From Odocoileus virginianus (taxonomy: Eukaryota > Chordata > Mammalia > Artiodactyla > Cervidae): 64,000 nucleotides of DNA. This document shows, piece after piece, positions 58,100 through 64,000 of the stretch (positions are counted from its first letter, which is position 1; each line of letters begins with the position of its first letter). The stretch lies in assembly GCF_023699985.2 (NCBI RefSeq), contig NC_069679.1, forward strand, positions 21,424,329-21,488,328. Reading direction: 5' to 3'. The notes beneath the pieces were generated by a model. It saw only the letters and a program-made list of their open reading frames with translations. It made no database searches and had not been told where the DNA came from. Position numbers and translations under genes: made by a program.

Positions 58100-59335
58100 A
58101 ACACAGAGACTATTTTATTTTCTTAGTAGTTTGTCTGAGAATTCTTTGAAGGGGAAAGTCCACATTTATTAGGGCCCTTCCAAGATGAGCCCCTTAAAAT
58201 GAGCCTAAGACTTTTAAAGAGCATGCTAAAAACACACAAAAATGGCTTCTAATTTATTTACAAAGATCAACAGGTTCTGATAAGTATCAGGTCTTTACTT
58301 TAAATAAACAAAAGTATGCCATTTGGGGATATAATTTTTATCTAGATAAATTTCTATGTATAATATAGGGGAGAAGTATTTGAGGTGAAGATTATTATGT
58401 CAGGCAAGGAAGAAGCAAGAGCCAAATTGACTAGATGACATGGGAAAAAGAGACTGCCCCATCTTATTCAGAAAGGAGATAAGAACAAGAGGTTGTGAAT
58501 GGGATTAGAATCCTCTCTTGCACCTCCCTTAGTCACATTCACTTTTATATGTTGCTTGCTCATAAATAATTATGTGTGGAAGCTAAAAATAAGAATGCAA
58601 GGACACTTGGTATTTGGGTAACATGGTCTAAAAGATTAAGACAATTTACTTACAATATATAAAGACCACAGATTTTGAAACCAGGAAAACATACCACCTG
58701 TATGACCAAGGAGACCTGATTCCTAAATCAGAATAAAGATACTTAAACAGGGGATCATCTCAAGGTTTAAAGAAGTGATAAAATATGTATGGAAGGTATT
58801 GGAAGCTAGCCTGAGATTGGTACCTTATAGCATGCAATAAATCACAGCTACAATTACTGATGCAAATAGACTCATCTAAATTGATAGGCAATAGAAACTC
58901 ACATACTGATGTCAAGGGTCCCCTGGAGCTGGAAGCCAGAGCACATAGTAGTCCTGGGTAGGATGAAACAGTCTAGATTTAGTGAACCATTTTTATATCA
59001 TTATCGCCCTTTACCTCCATCAATCTTTATGTGTTCTAGACTCTTACATTTTTTTAGACAAGGATTAAAATCTCATTTACACTGAGGTTTTAAGATACAA
59101 GAGGCTTACAGGGTTCAATGATATCTTTCTAGGGGTTGAAAGAGCATTTTATGGGTGATGAAAGTAAAATGAATCTTTGATAATGGAATTTCAGGCATCA
59201 AAAGCTGAGGCAGAGGGATTGAGAGAGAAACAGTTCAAGCTCTTGAATTCATACTAAGCTGATAGTCCACTTGTGTATGAGGTCTTCACAGTGTCTTTAC
59301 TAAGATTGCTTTCAGAGGGTCTTGGAGTTCTATCT
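58100..59335. other. mostly unique sequence, one likely MIR
   Basis: No gene. At about 58650-58860 a weak forward MIR can be followed ('accacagattttgaaaccag', 'acctgtatgaccaaggagac', 'tttaaagaagtgataaaata', 'tatagcatgcaataaatcac'). The rest is unassigned AT-rich DNA. Confidence 0.45.
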
Positions 59336-59887
59336 GTTGTTGTTCTTCAACCTCTGTCGTGTCTGACTCTTTGTGACCCCATGGATTGTGGCACACTAGG
59401 CTTCCCTGTCCTTCACCATCTCCCAGGGTTTACTCAAACTCATGTCTACTGAGTCAGGATGCCATCCAACCATCTTGTCCTCTGTCGTTCCTTTCTCCTC
59501 TTGCCTTCAGTCTTTCCCAGCATCAGGGTCTTTTCCAATGAATTGGCTCTTCATATCAGGTGGCCAAAGTATTGGAGCTTCAGCATCAGGCCTTCCAATG
59601 AACATTTAGGACTGATTTCCTTTAGGATTTCCTGGTTGGATCTCCTTGCTGTCCAAGGGAATCTCAAGAGTCTTCTCCCACACCACAGTTCAAAAGCATC
59701 AATTTTTTGCCATTGAGCTTCTTTATGGTCCAACTCTCACATCCTTACATGACTATTGGAAAAACCATAGCTTTGACTATATGGACTTTTGTTGGCAAAG
59801 TAATGTCTCTGCTTTTTAATATGCTGTCTAGGTTGGTCAAAGCTTTTCTTCCAAGGAGCAGTCATCTTTTAATTTCATGGCTGCAAT
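59336..59887 (-). mobile_element. BovB LINE 3' end, reverse, 5'-truncated
   Basis: Reverse BovB from its tail ('gtcgtgtctgactctttgtg') to 'tcatcttttaatttcatggc' followed by 'tgcaatc'. Covers only the RT C-terminus ('ELWCGRRLLRFPWTARRSNQ' on the minus strand, in a 60-residue frame). The 5' junction at about 59887 abuts the unusual coding-like fragment that follows on the same strand. Confidence 0.93.
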
Positions 59888-59962
59888 CGATAGTTAGAGA
59901 GTCCTATAACCTAACAATATTCATGCAAGATACATGTACTTGGGAGGCATGCTTTTCCAAAA

Positions 59963-60177
59963 TTACATGGTAGAAATAGTTTTAAGGAAGTCAATTTCCT
60001 CGTCTTCAGCATCCACATGAACTTTTGTCTGATACTGGGTCTGTGGCTGAGGCATCACCCTGGTTCTTTCCTCATATCTCCTCTTTGACAACTGTCCTCT
60101 TACTTCATAAAAGAAAGTCATACCACTCACCAGTTTGGCCCCATGTGTAAAATGGTCCAGCATGCCAATAAGGAATA
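59963..60177 (-). pseudogene. unrecognised coding-like fragment, possible retrocopy piece
   Basis: A minus-strand frame ends with TAA at 59963-59965. Its in-frame Met is at 60161-60163, and the frame stays open a few codons upstream until an L1 poly-T tract near 60178. The product would be about 70 residues: a short hydrophobic start, then a basic and acidic, Gln-rich C-terminal part including 'VRGQLSKRRYEERTR' and 'VHVDAEDEEIDFLKTI'. The composition is unlike the surrounding repeats, with no low complexity. I do not recognise the protein. It could be the 3' coding end of a processed mRNA, an exon remnant, or chance. It shares orientation with the BovB just downstream. Confidence 0.3.
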
Positions 60178-60275
60178 TTTTTTTTTTAATTTTAAACTTG
60201 TTTTTTAATTGAAGGATAATTGCTTTACAGAATTTTGTTAGTTTCTGCCAAACATCAGCATGAATCAGCTGTAAG
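60178..60275 (-). mobile_element. L1-BT 3' end, ~100 bp, reverse
   Basis: A T-run, then 'ttaattgaaggataattgct', 'ttacagaattttgttagttt', 'ctgccaaacatcagcatgaa', 'tcagctgtaag' - the last ~90 bp of an L1-BT in reverse. It truncates the coding-like fragment on that fragment's 5' side. Confidence 0.8.
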
Positions 60276-60319
60276 GGAGGGATAATTTTTAATATTGTTT
60301 GTGAAACTTCCTGTAACCA

Positions 60320-60553
60320 AAGTGAAAGTCACTCAGTCATGTCCAACTCTTTGTGACCCCATAGTCCATGGAATTCCCCAGGCCAGAATACTGGAGTGGA
60401 TAGCCTTTCCCTCTCCAGGGGGTCTTCCCTACCCAGGGATCAAACCCAGGTCTCCCACATTGCAGGAGGATTCTTTACCAGTTGAGCCACAAGGGAAGCC
60501 CAAGAATACTGGAGTGGGGGTAGCCTATCCCTTCTCCAGCGGATCTTCCTGAC
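60320..60553 (-). mobile_element. Bov-tA SINE plus partial second copy
   Basis: A complete reverse SINE (60320-60500: 'aaagtcactcagtcatgtcc', 'aggccagaatactggagtgg', 'atcaaacccaggtctcccac', 'gagccacaagggaagccc'). It is followed at once by a second partial copy of its middle (60502-60553: 'aagaatactggagtggg', 'cccttctccagcggatcttc'). The pattern resembles an incomplete tandem dimer. Confidence 0.85.
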
Positions 60554-60649
60554 AAAGAGCTTTGTAAAAACAAACAGTGACATTAGAAAGGGGTGGCGTC
60601 ACACAAGATTAACTGTTCCTTTTTAAAATTGAAATGTAGATGATTTTTG

Positions 60650-60892
60650 CCACCAATACTTTGGCCACCTGATACAAACAGCTGACTTATTGAAAAAGCA
60701 TCAAAAAACCTTGATGCTGGGAAAAATTGGAGAAAAGGAAACCAGAGGATGAGATGGTTGGATGGCATTGCTGACTCAATGATGTGAACTTGGTCAAAAC
60801 TCCAGGAAATGGTAAGGGGCAGGGAGGCCTGGTGTGCTGCAGTCCATGGGGTGACAAAGAGTAGGACATGAACTAGCAACTGAACAGCAACA
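60650..60892 (+). mobile_element. BovB 3' tail inside the L1
   Basis: 'ccaatactttggccacctga', 'gatgagatggttggatggca', 'ggaggcctggtgtgctgcag', 'tccatggggtgacaaagagt', tail 'aactgaacagcaacaa'. Flanking L1 words 'gtagatgattt' and 'atagttgattt' look like a diverged TSD. Confidence 0.88.
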
Positions 60893-60950
60893 ATAATAGT
60901 TGATTTACAGTGTTGTGTTAGTGTCAGGTGTATAGCATAGTAAATCAGTT

Positions 60951-60973
60951 ATATATATATATATATATATATA
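60951..60973. repeat. (AT)n microsatellite
   Basis: About eleven AT units within the L1 3' UTR, where the family consensus has a short TA run. Probably grew from that seed. Confidence 0.9.
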
Positions 60974-61082
60974 GTTTTAAATTTTCTTTTCCCTTATAGG
61001 TTCTTATGAAATATTGAGTGTAGTTCCCTGTGCTATACAGTAGGTCTTTGTTGATTATCTATTTTATATATAATACTGTGTA

Positions 61083-61287
61083 CGTGCTCAGTTGCTTAGC
61101 CATGTCCAACTCTTTGCAACCCTTTGGACTATAGCCCACAAGCTCCTCTGTCCATGGATTTTTCAGGCAAGAATACTGGAGTGGGTTGTCATTTCCTCCC
61201 CCAGGAAATCTTCCCAACCCTGAGATCAAACTCCTGTCTCTTGCATTGCAGGCAGATTCTTAATACCTGTGAGCCATCAGGGAATCC
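61083..61287 (-). mobile_element. Bov-tA SINE with TSD inside the L1
   Basis: Reverse SINE: 'cgtgctcagttgcttagcca', 'tccatggatttttcaggcaa', 'gaatactggagtgggttgtc', 'ttcccaaccctgagatcaaa', head 'gagccatcagggaatcc'. Flanked by 'taata(c/g)tgtgta' at 61071-61082 and 61288-61299, one mismatch in 12. Confidence 0.93.
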
Positions 61288-61460
61288 TAATAGTGTGTAT
61301 ATGTTAATCCTAAATGCCTAATTTATCCCTCCTTTTCCCCTTTGGTAACCATAGGTTTCTCTTCTATGTCCATGGGTCTATTTATATTTTGTAAATAAGT
61401 TTATTTTTATCTTTTTTTTCAGTTTCTACATATAAGTGATATAATATTTGCCTTTCTCTG

Positions 61461-62079
61461 AGATAGCATATTCTAAGTATATATGTAAAATAGGTAGCAG
61501 AGGTTATATCTTCTTCCAAGAATCTTGTCTTTTTCCCCTGAGAACTATTGTCAAAGAATGAGTGAAAATCATCAGAGAGACCCTTGGGAGCAAAGCAGAG
61601 AGAAACTATGAGAAATAGGAAGGGATATGAGGTAATAGATTTATAGCAAATCTTCATGCCTGATCTGTCTTTAAAACTACTTACTTACCTACTTAATGTA
61701 TCTTAGAGCTAGGATTCAGGAGTGAGATTTTCTAACAAGGCAACATAATAACATCAGACTTTTTTCTATTAAAAGTAAATTTAATTTGATTGATTGGTTA
61801 GACAGAACTGTCTTTGCCAAGTAGGGTATATGGCAAACATTTCCAAAAAATGGTTTGAACTAAATCTTCAGCTCTAAGTTTTGACAAAAATATATTGAAA
61901 GCATTGATAACAGCATTTTATTTAAAAATATATTGGCAAAGATGCACTGAAATTAACTATAATTTCCCAGCCTACTTTTGAGTGTATTAGAACTCACACA
62001 AAGTGCTTCAAAGTAAACAAGTGGCAGGAATAATTAATAGTTATTTGATAGGTATTGATAAAAACCTTCTTGGTTTACT
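61461..62079. other. unassigned sequence left of the hAT remnant
   Basis: No named repeat. It could hold the upstream part of the decayed hAT transposon described next, but I cannot read transposase sequence here. The 91-residue minus frame at 61382-61657 has no family signature. Confidence 0.4.
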
Positions 62080-62400
62080 TCCCAGAAACTGGGGCAATGA
62101 ATAACTCTAATGACTGGGTGACAAAGCCTTTTGCAAAACAGGATGTTTATAAATCTTTGTTTTCAGTAAACGTGAAGGAGCACCTAGTCAAATTGTTAGC
62201 TGATAGAGCACTAGAAATATTTTTTGATGATAGATCACTATATATTTTGGCATATAACTCAGAGGAATACCAAAAACTTGAGTGACAACGCTATAACAAG
62301 ATTCTTTCCATCTACATATACCTATTTGTGTGCACAAGGTTTTGCAGTGTTTATGTCTATAAATGAGGAAAGGAACAGAATTAATGCTCAACTCTGTTTC
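62080..62400 (+). pseudogene. decayed hAT-family (Charlie/ZBED-like) transposase C-terminus
   Basis: Two frames together resemble the C-terminal dimerisation domain (hATC) of hAT transposases and their domesticated relatives. In the first frame: 'YFPETG', then 'NDWVTKPF' near 62112, 'KEHLVKLLADRALEIFFDDR' and 'SEEYQKL' near 62258. In the second: 'FW' near 62245, 'LSDNAITRFFP', 'TYLC' at 62320-62331 with 'GF' just after, and 'EERNRIN' at 62365-62385. These correspond to the family blocks W..NPF, L…D..L…F, FW…EYP.LS..A….LPF.TTYLCE.GFS and KYRNRLN. At least two indels move the frame, so it is dead. hAT enzymes cut and paste DNA transposons. Whether this was an autonomous Charlie copy or a copy of a ZBED/FAM200-type gene is unclear. 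Confidence 0.6.
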
Positions 62401-63666
62401 CTTCTGGAAGTAATATTTATCCATAAACACATGAATCAATTAAAAATGAAACCAGCCCCATCCATCTCATTATGAAAATCATTTCCAATGAAATTTATTA
62501 TACATAATTATTATTTATCCAGATTTATGTCTTATTTCTACTCTCTTCATCCTTTGTTTACCAGTACCAATAATATTTGCTATAATAACTAAATTAGAAA
62601 TATATTTTTGTAGAGTCTTACACGAAAGGGAAATAAATAAGGTTTTAATTTACACACATTTTTTATTACAGAGAAGTAACAGAGCAATCAATAAAAGATC
62701 TTCACAATTAAAGATGTGTGTACTGAGAAAAAATATATTTGGAAAATTGGAATAAACGTATAATTTTAGGAGAAAGAGGAAGGCTATAAAATGCTCAATT
62801 TTTAAAAGCAATCTCATTTATTTTTTTAAGTAGATTATGATAGACTAAAATTCCAGAAGTATTTATGGATTTTATAATATGTCACTATTCACAGAAAACC
62901 AGAAATTTTATACTTTCTGACTTTAACTTATTATGAAAAATTTTAGATAACAACTTTAAAGAGATTTTCATAATTATTTCAAAAATCAAGATAGCGAAAA
63001 AAGAAAGAAAAGATAACACCTTAAAGGGGAAGAGACAGTTGTGAAATAGAGCCATCTCCTTTTGCCTGTTAAATGAGGTTCTCTATCTACAGCCAACTGC
63101 TTGTAAAAAGCATTTCAAATGTCCCTTCTGCTATGAGAATGTGCAGTAAAAATGCACCTGGGTAGCCATATACCAGCACATTTGTAAAGGTACCAAAGAG
63201 GGACGAAAAAAAATTCTGAGGTCGTTATTTCACATTCAGATACAAATATTGGTAACATAGAAGCTTAGACCCCAAGTGTTCATTGTTTAGAAACATAAAC
63301 ATATGAAGACACTTCCTTATCCAGTTCCTTTATCATTCTTTTCAAGTTAATCCAGTGAACATGATTGATATAAAGTTAATGGGGACTTGGCCACAATCCA
63401 AATATACACTAACCAAGGGGAACCTGGGATATGACACGATGCTGATTCCACAGAAAATCCCTTTGCTCCTATGAAGAATAGTTGATTTGGGGGCAGAGCA
63501 GCTAAATTTTATCCAATGTACTGGAAATGGCATTTTTAAGAATACAGATGCAACTAGAAGTGATCATCTATAAAGATTTTAAAGACTGCATCAAGGTACA
63601 CAGCCTTGACTAAAGACAGATGAATGAACTAAATGATCATAATAATTAGCATTCTTAAAAATAATA
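62401..63666. other. unassigned AT-rich sequence, no gene seen
   Basis: May include the 3' non-coding end of the hAT element. Nothing else recognised. No credible open frame (the 63-residue minus frame at 63342-63533 has no motif). Confidence 0.45.
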
Positions 63667-63905
63667 ATAGGGTGGGGTAAAGAAGGATTGAGAGTTTGGG
63701 ATTAGTAGATGCACACTACTATATTCAGGCTGGATAAGCATCAAGATCCAGTGTATAGAACAGGGAACTATATTCAATATTCTGTAATAAACCATACTTG
63801 AAAAGAATTTGAAATAATATATATGCATAACTGAGTCACTTTGTACAGCAGAAATTAATGCAACATTGTAAATAAACTAAACCTCGATAAAATTTTAAAA
63901 AATAA
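63667..63905 (+). mobile_element. older L1 3' UTR end, + strand
   Basis: 'agtttgggattagtagatgc', 'atccagtgtatagaacaggg', 'aactatattcaatattctgt', 'gcataactgagtcactttgt', 'acagcagaaattaatgcaac', 'attgtaaataaactaaacct', then 'aataaaattttaaaaaataa'. This is the L1 family seen in reverse at 2.5 and 60.6 kb, here with its polyadenylation-signal-like end and A-rich tail. Confidence 0.88.
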
Positions 63906-63914
63906 ATAATAGCC

Positions 63915-64000
63915 AACTATTTAAGGTCTTACACTGTGCTTGTCCTCAGTGCTTATCAATGCTGTTTTGATGACATTACCCACATTACCTGACATAATTC
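63915..64000 (-). mobile_element. possible MIR fragment at the window edge
   Basis: 'ttacactgtgcttgtcctca', 'gtgcttatcaatgctgtttt', 'acattacccacattacctga' weakly follow reverse MIR ('tgtgccaggcactgtgctaa', 'gcgctttacatgcattatct'). Cut by the end of the window. Confidence 0.35.

Larger units (their letters stand above)
60618..61460 (-). mobile_element. older L1 3' end, reverse, carrying two younger insertions
   Basis: The same L1 class as at 2.48-3.57 kb. The T-rich start 'tttttaaaattgaaatgtag' is cut by a BovB tail (60650-60892). It continues 'aatagttgatttacagtgtt', 'ctatacagtaggtctttgtt', and is cut again by a Bov-tA (61083-61287). It then ends with 'gtatatgttaatcctaaatg', 'ttcccctttggtaaccatag', 'catataagtgatataatatt'. 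About 400 bp of L1 remain. No coding part is kept. Confidence 0.88.

Overview
This window is mammalian nuclear DNA from a ruminant, most likely a bovid. The lineage call rests on the repeats. It holds many BovB (RTE-type) LINE copies, tRNA-derived Bov-tA/BovA SINEs whose ends read as the familiar 'gactgagcgactgaactgaactga' class of tail, a CHR-type SINE, and a near full-length L1 of the bovine (L1-BT) type. Older elements shared by all placentals (L2, MIR, MER5, MLT1, L1M) lie beneath them. I cannot tell cattle from sheep, goat or deer. I see no intact host protein gene, no convincing host exon and no RNA gene. The long open frames are antisense or in-frame readings of repeats. The window reads as intergenic or deep intronic, AT-rich sequence.

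Layout. 0-2.3 kb is a 5'-truncated BovB. 2.5-3.6 kb is an older L1 3' end in reverse, split by a BovB tail. 3.7-6.7 kb holds MIR, L1M and MLT1 relics. 6.74-16.29 kb is one L1 insertion on the + strand, bounded by a 14-bp target-site duplication (TSD). Its 5' UTR carries a ~0.5-kb tandem duplication and a four-unit 135-bp SINE array with its own TSD. Its ORF1 and ORF2 are broken by stops and frameshifts, and its 3' UTR is split by a BovB. 16.3-21.8 kb is mostly unique. 21.9-23.3 kb is a reverse L1 3' end and 23.5-24.9 kb an L2 split by a Bov-tA. 29.1-30.9 kb is a reverse BovB. 32.0-33.9 kb is an L2 carrying a MIR, a Bov-tA and a MER5A. 34-51 kb is the least repetitive part and contains stretches that look like conserved non-coding DNA. 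51-61.5 kb is again crowded with nested SINEs, LINEs and DNA-transposon relics. 61.5-64 kb is mostly unique, apart from a decayed hAT transposase C-terminus near 62.1-62.4 kb and an L1 tail.

The logic of the region is historical rather than functional: successive retrotransposon insertions whose order can be read from nesting and TSDs. The most unusual points are the internally amplified SINE inside the L1 promoter region, a pair of inverted ~120-bp unknown repeats placed almost symmetrically around the L1 insertion, the hAT transposase remnant, and an unrecognised coding-like fragment joined to the 5' end of a truncated BovB. I found no new defence, toxin or mobile system that the sequence supports. 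Family names are from memory of consensus sequences, not from a database search.
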